A DNA stretch of 64,000 nt, taken from NCBI RefSeq assembly GCF_026151205.1, contig NC_087084.1, positions 12,055,453-12,119,452 of the forward strand, written 5' to 3'. The notes beneath the pieces are model-generated. The model worked only from the letters and a program-made list of their open reading frames with translations, searched no databases and had not been told where the DNA came from. Origin of the DNA: Bolinopsis microptera (taxonomy: Eukaryota; Ctenophora; Tentaculata; Lobata; Bolinopsidae). The translations under genes and the position numbers were made by a program. Positions 26,244-37,295 of the stretch are shown piece by piece. Every line of letters begins with the position of its first letter. The first letter of the stretch is position 1.

Positions 26244-28097
26244 GTAAGTAGCTGTGTTGCTATTGCTGTATTATAATTATGGACATTTCACCTATGGAAG
26301 ATGGCTATGTTAATACGTCATAACTTTTTAGCAAATTTTTCACCCTCCAGCAACATCACTTTTTCAATTGTGCAGTTAATTAACGCCATCATTTTGAAAC
26401 CCCTCCCTCCCAGGGACAAAATAAAATCGCGATTATTTTGGCCAAAAATCACGATACCGCGATTTTTCGTCATTTTTATAACAGACGACACATAAAATTT
26501 GTCGCAAAGAAGGGGGAAAATCGCGATCCCGTACATGCTGCGATTTCCTTTTTATTTATTTGTTCCTGCTCCCTCCCGGCTCCCAGTAATATAAGGTCCC
26601 CACAGAAAGCGCACCTCCACATTGGGTTTTATCGCTGATATTGTAATCTTACTTGGGATCACAATTTTACTGTTTACTGTTGAGACCTTTTTTTTGGGCC
26701 AAACATCGCTCAAAAGTTGTAATTTTAGACAATGTTAACTGCAAAAATATAATAGTACATTAATTTCGTCTGGAGAATTCCTTAAATATGACAACATTTT
26801 GCGATCTGTCTCGTGCACCATGAGCTCCTACAGAATATACAATCTCATTCCTTCCCTGCATGTCTCCCAATCAATTTCAGCAGCACTCAAGTATAATTGC
26901 ATGTTAACAAATATCTTACTTGGAATAGTAATACTCACTTCATGATCAGTAACACTTTCTCCTCTGTCATAGCTATTAGTGATATGACGGTTATGCCATT
27001 TAACGCGATCTTTCAGTTTCCTTACTCATCCCAATATTTCGGCCATCAAAATAAATGCATTTCTTTCGCGCCAAATTTAGGTTTTTTTGTTACATTTGTC
27101 AACTTCGAGTCTGCACATTTCCAAATTTTGAACCTAATCCTAAACTTCTTACTCATTTGTCACTCAACTAAATGAATTACACTCAAGTCGAGCCCTCAAC
27201 TCCAAGATGACCCATTTGACACTGTTCGACATTGTGACCGATTACGCGAGACATATACACTCTCGCCCAGATTGGGTGCTATATTTTTGGAAGTCTTTTA
27301 TCGTGGTAAACCGTTCCTGTGTGCCCCCTACAAACTACAGCTTTTGCCCCCCCCCCCCCCCCCCCCCCCCCCAAAGAATTTTGTAACCCACATTTTTTTC
27401 GCGTCGTCCAAACGTTCTATTGGACGTTTGTCATGTTCTTCTAAAAAGACTTACAACTTGGGAAACTGCTACCCCACTATAATTGGTGCCCCCACCCCTC
27501 CAGCAATATCTTAATCTGGCTCATTTCTTATGTTATTGGCCTGTGAGTGCATGAGTGGTCCCAAAATGAAGATCTTGTAATCCTGTGCCTGAATCAACTC
27601 CTTTTATAATGAGCAAGATCAAAAGTTAACACAGCAAATAACATTATCGTTCATCAGCTAATTATAATCTTAATTTATTTCATTGTTTTTGATATATTTT
27701 ATTGCAATGGATTAAATTTAATACTAATTTGCGAACAGCCACAAATCACAATTGCATCTTTAATTTTAAAGAGAATTGGATGCGCCACAATTATTCATTG
27801 TCATTACTTTGTTGACGGCTGCTCAAAAGTCTGCCGTTCCTTTTTGTTAATGAGGAGAACAATTCAGTTGATCAATTTTGACCAAGTCCACGAAGTATGA
27901 GAATAAGAAACAATTTTTGAACGTTTATACCCACTTCGCAACATGCTCTTAATTGATATATAACTAAAACCATTTGTATTGCCTCATCAACAATAATATG
28001 ACCATAAGTTCAAATAATACAAATGAGTGTTTTCACTTGTTCACCTTCTAATAAAAAATCATTGATGTTTTGTTAGTTTGGTTTCTTTGTGAACGGG
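26244..28097. other. non-coding, contains 26-bp C-run
   Basis: Intronic or intergenic AT-rich DNA between two first exons; the C homopolymer lies at 27347-27372. Short open frames lack splice sites that fit. Confidence 0.45.
27347..27372. repeat. C homopolymer, 26 bp
   Basis: One of five long G/C homopolymers in the window. Confidence 0.9.
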
Positions 28098-28688
28098 ATG
28101 ATGGACACACAGTCACGAACTGCTGTAAGGATTTTTGTTCAGCAAGTGGACAGTACTGTTAATGAATCCGAACGTGGTAACACTAGTTGTCTTCCTATTA
28201 AAGAAGAAGCAGACCTCGTTAGTGTTGTTGAAGATGTAAACTCCATTTTGGATGATAAAGAAGTCAACGCCAATCATGAATCCGTTCCTACCCCTACAAG
28301 TCCTGATCGTGGCCAGAGACGAAACAACAATCTGCCTGATACTTTCAATTCAAAATGTGCGGTTGATAATGATCTGCGGAGAGAATTGATGAGGGAAGTA
28401 ACTAGAAAGTTTCTCAGTAGAACACAGAACAACAGAGGCTTACTTCCTGGCTATGCAGGCCGTCAAACTCAACCTGTTTCGAAGCTTGGATCGTCACGTG
28501 ACCATTCTATCGACCTCGCGAGACGACGTATCTCTCACAGGCGGCAAGTGTCTAGTGATACCATTCTATCAGGTGTATCTATCAACCGCTTCTCAGCATT
28601 GGCTCAGCAGACTGAAATGAGCTTGCGAGGTAAATTGCATTCTGTGAGGATGGCGATGAGGAAGGAGAATGTTATACAAACTTATGAG
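28098..28688 (+). CDS. alternative first exon of TRPM gene, long N-terminus (197 aa)
   Basis: ATG-ATG opens MMDTQSRTAVRIFVQQVD..., 197 codons, ending ...MRKENVIQTYE at GAG|GTTTGT in phase 0. The first ~90 residues are acidic and Asn/Ser/Pro-rich. The second half is strongly basic, with kinase-type motifs RRIS and RRQVS around residues 140-155, and a helical, basic tail (LRGKLHSVRMAMRKEN). No known domain. A TAG in frame about eight codons upstream of the ATG is also a possible phase-0 acceptor, so use as an internal exon cannot be excluded. The ATG near the 5' edge nevertheless favours a first exon. The intron start carries degenerate copies of the donor. Confidence 0.8.
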
Positions 28689-28800
28689 GTTTGTAAAACT
28701 TGCATTTAAAACTCTCATTTAAAACTCTTATTTATAGGTTAAATTAACTCTCATTTATTAGTTTGTAAAAATTTCATCTGTCGGTTCGTAAAATACCCAT
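28689..28800. repeat. degenerate repeats copying the donor of exon 28098
   Basis: After the donor GTTTGTAAAAC come related stretches AGGTTAAATTAACTCTCATT, TAGTTTGTAAAAATTTC and CGGTTCGTAAAATACCC, plus two ACTCTCATTTA-like copies. This looks like an eroded tandem array that includes the splice-site sequence. Confidence 0.45.
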
Positions 28801-29374
28801 CTATCGATGTTAAGAATGCAAACAAGAGACAGCCGATCACGTTTGTCAAAAATAACTATTGAGACCTGTCTTCTAAATACTTGAATCGGTTTTTCCGTCA
28901 TCAAAAATTGTGACGACTTCCATGATCTAGCATCACAGAGAATATGTAGCTTAGGCTATCTTTTTCATAAAGTTGATAATATGATCATTCAAATATATTG
29001 ATATTTCACCAACTTAAATGGGCTGAAAGCTTCTAAATTTGGTGCGTATGTCCAAATATGGCATATATTGTTTGGGTCATAGCTCAGTCATATGTTGTCC
29101 TATTTAGCTGAAAATAAATTATTCAGGAGACCAGTATAACTGTATAACTATAAGAGCATCCATAAGTATGTTTTTTTGCGTTTTTAGGTGATTTGTCATA
29201 ACTGTGCCAAAAACGGACCAAATATGGGCATGGCTGCCCCATGGTAACCGGGCGCCTAGGGTTCATGAACCTCGAGACCCCCTCCTCCTAGAAAAAAATG
29301 CAAAAACTGCTTCTGCAGTGCATTATGCATTTTATTTTTATTTGTGTGTTGGCCAGAATTGTGACGCCAGGTAT
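28801..29374. other. non-coding flank of hAT element
   Basis: No gene or repeat recognised. Confidence 0.45.
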
Positions 29375-29540
29375 GTACATGCTAGGAACCGACCGGAAAT
29401 CCGGCTGAATCCGGTTCCGGCCGGATATCCGGCTTCAAAATCCGGTTCCGGTTCCGGCTCCGGCTGGAAAAAAATTTGCCGGATTTTTGCCGGATTTCAG
29501 TTTTTTTTACCCAAAAAAAAAAATCAAAAAAATATTTTCA

Positions 29541-30330
29541 GCTAATAATGAACAGGGTAGCCTGAATCGTGGAAAAAAAAGTGGTTTTAAGAAAAACTTT
29601 TAAAAAATTTTGACTTAGAAGTTTTTCGGTCCGAGTCGTTCTCGAGACGTACCTCCTGTATCGAGAGCTCCCGCTTCCGAGCTCGTGTTGCAAAGGGGAG
29701 GCCTGCCTTCCGTGATCACATTACCAGGGGAAACCTCGAGTCCAAAATTGTGTATCGAGGGGTAGGTGGGGACTTCGAAAAACCGAAAAAATATTTTCGG
29801 CTAATAATGAACAGGGTAGCCTGAATCGTGGAAAAAAAAGTGGTTTTAAGAAAAACTTTAAAAAAATTTTGACTTAGAAGTTTTTCGGTCCGAGTCGTTC
29901 TCGAGACGTACCTCCTGTATCGAGAGCTCCCGCTTCCGAGCTCGTGTTGCAAAGGGGAGGCCTGCCTTCCGTGATCACATTACCACTTACCAGGGGAAAC
30001 CTCGAGTCCAAAATTGTGTATCGAGGGGTAGGTGGGGACTTCGAAAAACCGAAAAAATATTTTCGGCTAATAATGAACAGGGTAGCCTGAATCGTGGAAA
30101 AAAGTGGTTTTCAGAAAAACTTCGAAAAATTTTAACTTAAAAGTTTTCGGTCTGAGTCGTTCTCGAGACGTACCTCCTGTATCGAGAGCTCCCGCTTCCG
30201 AGCTCGTGTTGCAAAGGGGAGGCCTGCCTTCCGAGATCGCATTACCGGGGGAAACCTTGAGTCCAGAATACAGAATAGTGTATCGAGGGGTAGGTGCGGA
30301 CTTAGAAAAAACCGGAAAATATTTTGGGCC
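29541..30330. repeat. three tandem copies of a ~258-bp unit inside the hAT element
   Basis: Units begin at about 29541, 29798 and 30061. Each starts GCTAATAATGAACAGGGTAG and contains GTCGTTCTCGAGACGTACC and GGGGAGGCCTGCCTTCCG. The first two are nearly identical; the third is more diverged towards its end. Confidence 0.9.
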
Positions 30331-30818
30331 ACCTCCCTGGGCTAGCCCCCGGCTATAATCGCAAAATTGGCAGTATTTAATCTTCTGATTATGAAATACG
30401 AAATATGAAGGTCACGTGTTCAGGGTTTAATTAGCTCATTACTGCAATCATGTGACTCAGCTCTAGACGCCAGACGGTGATTAGTACTGTACTAGACAGT
30501 GCCTGCTTACGAACAACCTTATTAGGCACCTTTGGTTGTAAGTCACGTGACCCAATGATACTCAGACTTGCATGAAAAAAAGGGAATTCGCACAAACGCG
30601 CTCAATCAGGGCCGGGGTCTGGCAGCATATGCCAATTAGATATCATTTCTGATTATTACTCGTCTAGTGTCGTGACTCGTGTCTACTCGTGTTACATTGT
30701 GTCTGCTACGTACTGCTTGTTTAAGCAATATCTAGTAGTAGATAGGAAGACTTGTAAAAAAACTATATCTGTTCGGACGTTGAAGCCGCCCTAAGTCGAG
30801 TCGAGTAGTAGTAAATCT

Positions 30819-30935
30819 AAAACATTGTCCGTCTGGTTGTTCTACTCAGAAGAAAATGGGATCCCTTATGCAAGCTGCAAGAAGTGCTCGATGAAGATTA
30901 GGCGTGGAAAGGAAGGAAATTTTCCGGCAACATCC
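30819..30935 (+). pseudogene. BED zinc-finger remnant of hAT transposase
   Basis: Reads SVWLFYSEENGIPYASCKKC followed by SMKIRRGKEGNFPATSG. This fits the BED finger pattern: aromatic W-x-F, then A-x-C-x-x-C, then basic residues and G-x-x-x-x-x-x-T. The second half, with the H-x(3-5)-[HC] ligands, is missing because the frame runs into the CCGGCAAAAT sub-terminal repeats. It marks the coding origin of the element: an internal deletion left only the transposase N-terminus. Confidence 0.6.
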
Positions 30936-31510
30936 GGCAAAATCCGGCAAAATCCGGCTGCCTTTTATTTCACTCTGAAACCAAAGGTTCCGGTCCGGCA
31001 AAATCCGGCTTGCCGGATTTGAGATCCAAATCCGGCTGAATCCGGTCCGGCAGCCAAAACCCCAATCCGGTCGGTTCCTAGTACATGCAATCAAGGTTTA
31101 GGGACCCGCGCTTAATAACCGTATATATACCTTATCAATTCCGTAATTATAAATTCAATTTCAGCGGGGAATTTCTGTTAGCGAACATCATTGCGTTAAA
31201 CTTTGTTTTGAAGATCAAGCGACCAAATGTCTTCCATGATGATGACTATTATGCCTTAATTGCCAGATGCTTCACCCAGGGAATAATTCTTTTGTTACTC
31301 CATTAATTGATGAATACCAACATATATACTGGCCATTGATCAGTCAGGACGTAAATACCTTGAAATAATCCACATCAGAGATAACGCTTTTATTTTGTTC
31401 ATCCATCTCTTTGTTTGCAGCAGTTTGGAAATTTAACTCGTTGCTTGACGCGCACGTCTGGTATTCAACTGGAAAGCGTTTACTCTAAACCTCGTTTTGA
31501 GTCCCCCTAG

Positions 31511-31522
31511 AGGAAGCCCAAA
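31511..31522 (+). promoter_or_regulatory. possible leader or acceptor edge before exon 31523
   Basis: TCCCCCTAG directly before 31511 is a pyrimidine-rich acceptor-like site in phase 0 to the following frame, four codons before the ATG. It may be chance, since any upstream in-frame TAG looks like this, or it may allow internal use of the exon. Confidence 0.25.
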
Positions 31523-32086
31523 ATGATTCCGCGTAAATCTTCTATGCCTATATACATCCAGAAGGAACGTCCATCATCTCTGGCGGTCGTATTCGAAGGA
31601 TCGGTAAATGAGACACCTGCAGACTCCAGTAAAAGCTCAGTTCAAATCAGTATCAACTCCAGTGAAACTCCAGTAACTGCAAGTGTTCACTCCACTGTAA
31701 CTCCAGTAACTGCAAGTGTTCACTCCACTGAAAGCTTTGAATTGATGAATAAAAGGAAGCACTTTTTGAGGACCCAGTCCAAAGATTCAGCTGATGAAAT
31801 CATGAAGCAGCTACAAGTTATCAGGACATTCAAAAGAGCTGCTGCTCGGTCACCGTTCGACCGTTCAGCCTCAAGAAGCATGCCATCACGGCGGATATCT
31901 GTGCATGATACTACAGTATATGGTTCTAGTAGAGCTAGAGCATCTTTTCCAGATGACATGGGGTCCCGTCTTCAAAGCTTTGCTACGGATTATAATCGTT
32001 TTTTAGTATCCTTGAATAATATATCCGAAAAGCTCATCAACGGCAAAACCTGTGAAGTCACATTGACTGAAGAAGAAGAAAAATCG
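31523..32086 (+). CDS. alternative first exon of TRPM gene, long N-terminus (188 aa)
   Basis: An ATG opens MIPRKSSMPIYIQKERPSS..., 188 codons, ending ...VTLTEEEEKS at TCG|GTAAGA, a good donor in phase 0. Residues about 36-72 form a Ser/Thr-rich repeat (SVHST.TPVTA twice). Residues ~100-140 are basic with RSASRSMPSRRIS, a strong PKA-type site, and the end is acidic. The first residues contain RKSSMP, an R-x-x-S-x-P pattern of the 14-3-3-binding type. No known domain. A stop lies four codons upstream in frame. Coding status is secure; linkage to TRPM is inferred from phase and strand. Confidence 0.8.
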
Positions 32087-34549
32087 GTAAGATTATTTTT
32101 ATAATTCATCAATGCTAAATAAGCACCGACGAAATCATTTCTGTTTTCGAAGCCCACGAAGCAAGCCGTAATCTGAGGATTTTCAAATTAAAAATATTGC
32201 AGAACTACACTTACGTTCCTTTACGATATGCATGAAAATTCGAATCCACGTTAATTAAAAAAGCGATCATAAGCCTTATATTATAAATAAATGAGCAGAT
32301 AAAATTCGAGGAAAATTATTGGGTATAGTGTTCGCTTGCTCAGCTTGTAATCGGAATGTTGAAATTCTGAGCGGTGCTCATTCTAGACGAGGAATTCGGT
32401 AGAGATACCTCCACAATTACTCGCCCAATAAACCTGTAAATACCAGTGTTCAATTAATATTATCAATACGGTTTCATCAACATACCTCCGAATTCCGATC
32501 TTACTTGTACTGTGAACCAAGTCCAATTTATTCTGCCGAATAAACGTATGTATGGCAGTGGGTTAGAAGTAGAAGTAATTTAGCGATGAAGCCTTGAAAA
32601 GTGAAAGGGGCGTTAAAAATTTTAAAAAGGGTAACAAATTATAACGTGTTAAACATTACGTGCATATGCCATGGATAATTATTTATTACCGATGACAAAA
32701 TGCTATCAGTATAACCATAAAACTGAAGGAATGTAACATGATTGATAACCTGACATTCTAGCAACTCCGGAAAATAGGAGGCTACCAATTTATTATACTG
32801 GAGCTGCTGTCTGATCCGGTTTTCAGGCAAACTTCCGGAGATTCAGAGGAGGCAATATCATTACGGGGGTGTTCTGACTAGAGTTACAAGTGACAAGTCG
32901 TGATCCAGAAAGTAGTTGTGTCGTTCATGGTATGTGGTGTTGTGTCACAACTTGTGTCACAACTTGTGTCACAACTTGTGAACAGAAATCGGCCGTACTC
33001 AGAGCAAGAATTATTTTATTATTTATTATTTATTATTTTACACTTTTCCACATATATATAGTGCAATTATAATAAAGTAATAAGAGCTTTATAAGGTATC
33101 CTTTATTATAACAGCTTCTGGAAACAATCATACTTAGACTTAGCGAAAAACTTTATTAACGGATATAGAGGTGTTGGTATTAGTGTTGGATTAGTCGAGT
33201 TGGTACATTGTACAATGTACAGGTCATACTTAGCTTGGTTTCTGTCGCTTGTACGTATAAACCCATCTTGGTAACAGGTGTCATTTAAAATTTTCCTAGA
33301 CAAAAGAACAATCGTCATATTTGGGCAACCTCGTCTTGTAGCTAATGTTGATTTGCTCTCTTGTGACTACTAACCGTATCTTTTAAAACAGCCCAAATTA
33401 GACCAAGGCTCCAGATTCGGTGCATCGTTTAGCCCAACAACCAGTTGTACATTTTAATTTTCAATATTTATGAGCGTACATATGCCACTGTAGGTTTTGA
33501 TATGTCTTAATGTCGTCGTGTTTAATTTGCTTTACCGTGAAGTTACCCCGCATAGCTATTTATTGTTGATAGGTGTTAACAGATTCCTTAGTCTAACCAA
33601 TAACCAACAAACGAGAAAACCTATCTTCATGAATTATCCAAGACAAATTTACATAAAAATTTAGAAAACAGACTCCATTTCAATTAGTTTGGCTAAGTTA
33701 TAGTGGGATACAAACAATTTTTCCGCGCAAATTAAAACCAAAAAGTTTGATTAATTTTTAATGTGTCTTGACAATTGACATGCTTCTGATCGATCAGTGT
33801 TCTCCAATTTAACGTTGTGAAACTCGCCCATCTCTCATTATCTTGGAAGTCATGTGTGTCAAATATGATATTCATTAATGAGGGGACATGAAATTGCCTC
33901 TAATTGCTTCATCTGCGATTCCACGTGAACATTTATCCCGCTTTTCTTTCCATAGACCCAGTTTTCTCTGTCTTTTTAAAATACTCACCATTAATGGGTA
34001 TCAACATGAAAGATGAATGTATAATTATACCGATAGGCTATTGTGGTTGAGAAGACTATTCGATCACTATAAAAAACTTAGTGTCGCCGCAAATCTTCAT
34101 CAACTGCACTTATCAAACTATTTATTTCAAAGATTCATTCTTTCTATTTAAAGCCTTATTACTGATAATGTTAACGATGCATCCTAATTTCCTCTTGTCA
34201 TCCAATAATTGTTAATGGGTGATATAATTATGCTCGCTAATATAACGAGCTAAACTTAATACAGGTACTGTCACTGATGTCCATAACTACATATTTTCCT
34301 GGACCATAGAAAACTCCTATAATCAGTATTAAGATTTGGTGATATAATTAAAACTTAAGTGGGTAATTGAATCAGAAAGTAGGTGCGAAATGCATTCTCG
34401 CTTCAAATTGGTACTTTCTATAGCACTTCTATAAAATAAAAGCTATAAAAATCTTGATTTCATGATATTTGTCATAAATTTTGTTGCGTAAACAAATCCA
34501 GTTTGGTGTGATCTCGATTGTAAAATTGATAAATTAACTGCCCGCTGGA
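32087..34549. other. non-coding stretch
   Basis: About 2.5 kb with no exon recognised; three CTTGTGTCACAA copies near 32945-32980 form a tiny tandem repeat. Confidence 0.45.
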
Positions 34550-34641
34550 ATGCAGCGCCGGATAGCCCGAGGCGATCGTCTTCAACAGTCCTTGGAACAT
34601 CTGCCATTTGTGCTGCTTTCACATGCATTGCCGAATTCAAG
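34550..34641 (+). CDS. possible exon with phase-2 donor (30 aa + 2 nt)
   Basis: In a locally GC-rich patch, ATG opens MQRRIARGDRLQQSLEHL... and runs to AAG|GTAATC. Read from this ATG the donor is phase 2, which does not fit the shared TRPM acceptor. A second frame without an ATG (...SPRRSSSTVLGTS...) ends at the same donor in phase 0. Either this is an unrelated exon, an internal exon with an unseen acceptor, or chance. Confidence 0.3.
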
Positions 34642-35724
34642 GTAATCATTTCCTTTTTTTTAATTTTCGGTATAAGTTAGAAATAGAAACGATTAATAAA
34701 CGAAATTTTTTTTTGCTAAAGGTAAACTTGTGTAATTGTATTAGTGTTTTGGACAAAAAGATATTCTTCACATTACAAAAAGGATCAATGCTATCTTATC
34801 ATGCTTCAGTAATACCAATTTGGCAAAGGACCTAACCCACAAATGTAATAACTTAAGGTAATATTACTCGATCAAGTAATCTATAATATATAAGTCATTC
34901 TTTTAAACCCGAATATTCGCTCAGTATATCAAGATCCTCATCATTAGCAGATGAGACGTCTTTTACGAAAGCAGGGTAGTATATATTAGTCCCAGTTGTT
35001 GGGTATTATTGTTGTTCAGCCAGTAGTCATCCCAGCCACCCAAGATCTTCAGGACAGTGATGGTGCTACTTGTCGGATCCCATATCTGTCCACAAAACGT
35101 GAGAAGCGGTGCCTTCATGTCTCACACTTGTTGACAATGCCACAGCCAATAACTGTCAACCAGAAGAACTGACCGTATTGGAATACAGCTCTCTACAGCT
35201 TTTATAGGTGAATCGTAGCCAGAATAAAGGACGCCGTCCTATTACCTCCGTGCTGGTTACAAAGGAGACGTCATGTTGTGCTGCCGTGAAATTAGATATC
35301 TGACTGCAGAGGTAGCTTCTAGAGCTGGACTGTCGTCTAACATTTTGTGTCGATAATAGGTTGTTAAACATTCTATTTTTGTTTTTTGTCTGGACTTGTT
35401 TGCCGGATGTTTGCTCTGAAAATGTTCGATTTGTAAATTCATGTTTAGTGCTTGCCACTCAACCTATTCATGGAGATTCAACGGTCGATGCCAAGGAAAA
35501 GAGCGTCAAATTGCAGCACTTACTTGTACTTGAAAAGGTCTCCTCCTAGTCATTGGAGTGGCGTCCACTACACAATTAATATTAATTAATGTAATCAATC
35601 GTTATCTCTGGAGCTTTCTGCTTTTCTGGTACAGTGCTTCAGGTATAAAGACTTCAGTCTTCACAGCTCTGTTCTTAGTGCTTGCCTTAAAATGTGCCAG
35701 TATAGTAATTGTTAAAGCTCTCAT
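34642..35724. other. non-coding, patchy GC
   Basis: The stretch 35030-35170 is unusually GC-rich and may be an exon or UTR, but no frame gives a convincing product with good splice sites. Confidence 0.35.
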
Positions 35725-36416
35725 TCTCAGTCTCACAGTGCTCTCAGAGCTCTCATTCTCAGTTTCACAGTGCTCTCATTCTCAGTCTCACAGTGCTCTC
35801 AGTGCTCTCATTCTCAGTTTCACAGTGCTCTCAGAGCTCTCATTCTCAGTCTCACAGTCTCACAGTCTCACAGTCTCACAGTCTCACAGTCTCACAGTCT
35901 CACAGTCTCACAGTCTCACAGTCTCACAGTCTCACAGTCTCACAGTCTCACAGTCTCACAGTCTCACAGTCTCACAGTCTCTCAGTCTCACAGTCTCACA
36001 GCCTCACAGCCTCACAGTCTCACAGTCTCACAGCTTCACAGTCTCACAGTCTCACAGCTTCACAGTCTCACAGTCTCACAGTCTCACAGTCTCACAATCT
36101 CACAGTGCTCTCAGAGCTCTCAGTCTCACAGCTTCACAGTCTCACAGTCTCACAGCTTCACAGTCTCACAATCTCACAGTGCTCTCATTCTCAGTCTCAC
36201 AGCCTCACAGTCTCACAGTCTCACAGTCTCACAGTCTCACAGTCTCACAGCCTCACAGCCTCACAGTCTCACAGTCTCACAGCTTCACAGCCTCACAGTC
36301 TCACAGTCTCACAGCTTCACAGTCTCACAGTCTCACAGTCTCACAGTGCTCTCAGTTCTCTCATTCTCAGTCTCACAGTCTCACAGTCTCACAGTCTCAC
36401 AGTCTCACAGTGCTTG
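35725..36416. repeat. 8-bp tandem repeat (TCTCACAG)n with interspersed TGCTCTCA blocks
   Basis: Roughly 80 copies of an 8-bp unit, broken by blocks of TGCTCTCAGAGCTCTCATT. Because none of the three forward frames contains a stop within the unit, all three stay open for hundreds of bases (SQSHSLTV repeats). These are repeat-born open frames, not genes. Confidence 0.95.
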
Positions 36417-36862
36417 AGGTGCAAATTGTTCTTTCGCAAGTTATTTCTACGATGGGTCGATGGAATTCAATGTGACGTTTGATTAGCTTGGTGTATCGTA
36501 ACGTCAATTCCCAGACATTAGATTGACATGTCAACGAATAAATAGTGTCAATAATCAGTTTGGTCTGTTTTGGTTAATACGGTATCTCGAATCGAATATG
36601 TTTGATTTTGTATAGCTGCTTCTATAAAAGTATAAACGATTTGTTTGCTTGCATAAGGTGGAAGTACATAGGAAATGTAACTAATCTGATCGAAGTACAT
36701 CACTTGTCTCTACATGACCTGAATTAATCAAAGAACCTTTCCCCGCACTGCGGGTATATGACAAGAAGGCGGATCACAAGATACTCACTTTAAGAAAACA
36801 TAATGAACTATAAGTAATAAACTTTCATTTTAAATTATGTCTACAAGCGTCTATATGTTAAA

Positions 36863-37295
36863 GTCAGTATCATGTGATCCACCCTCGTGTCCAACCTTCT
36901 GGGAAAATACCTCCCTTGTGTCCTATGTCCTCGTGTCCTCCGCTATTGTGCCTACCGCCCTTGTCTTCTCAACCCTCGTGTCCGGTTCCCATATATTAAC
37001 ATGGAAACGAAAGTCTTCCTTAGATTCCACATTGTCACATCACTATGTTTTGTTTCAAATTTACACGTGATTAGATCCAATTCTTCGAGCTAAGCTTTAC
37101 CTCAACTAGACTGTTGAGAACATCAAAAAAACTCCTTTGTTCATGTTAAAGTGATTCATGTGATTCGCCCTCGTGTCCACCCTTTTAAGAAAGTACCGCC
37201 CTTGTGCCCTACGCCCTCGTGTCCTCCGCTCTTGTTTCGCCACCCTCGTGTCCTTCGCCCTCGTATCCGGTTCCCTCGCACCATATCACATATAA
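36863..37295. repeat. duplicated (CCCTCGTGTCC)-rich blocks
   Basis: Two blocks, 36863-36990 and 37150-37290, are diverged copies of each other, each built from imperfect 10-14-bp units such as CCCTCGTGTCC and CGCCCTTGTG and ending CCGGTTCCC. Confidence 0.75.

Larger units (their letters stand above)
29375..31088. mobile_element. hAT-type DNA transposon with 8-bp target duplication
   Basis: The element proper is 29383-31080. It starts TAGGAACCGACCGG and ends CCGGTCGGTTCCTA, a perfect 14-bp terminal inverted repeat. Both sides carry the identical octamer GTACATGC (29375-29382 and 31081-31088). An 8-bp duplication is diagnostic of hAT-like insertion, and the exact match suggests a fairly recent event. 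Sub-terminal regions at both ends are packed with CCGGCT/CCGGCAAAAT motifs. The interior holds three tandem ~258-bp repeats and a BED-finger remnant, but no full transposase, so it is non-autonomous. Confidence 0.9.

Noticed and set aside
35060-35098. MVLLVGSHICPQN ending AAC|GTGAGA in phase 0
   Set aside because: Very short, donor lacks AG before GT; expected by chance, though the local GC rise is noted.
35558-36482. Three overlapping open frames of 215-305 codons (SQSHSLTV repeats)
   Set aside because: An 8-bp repeat leaves all three forward frames open; no start context, splice sites or non-repeat protein.
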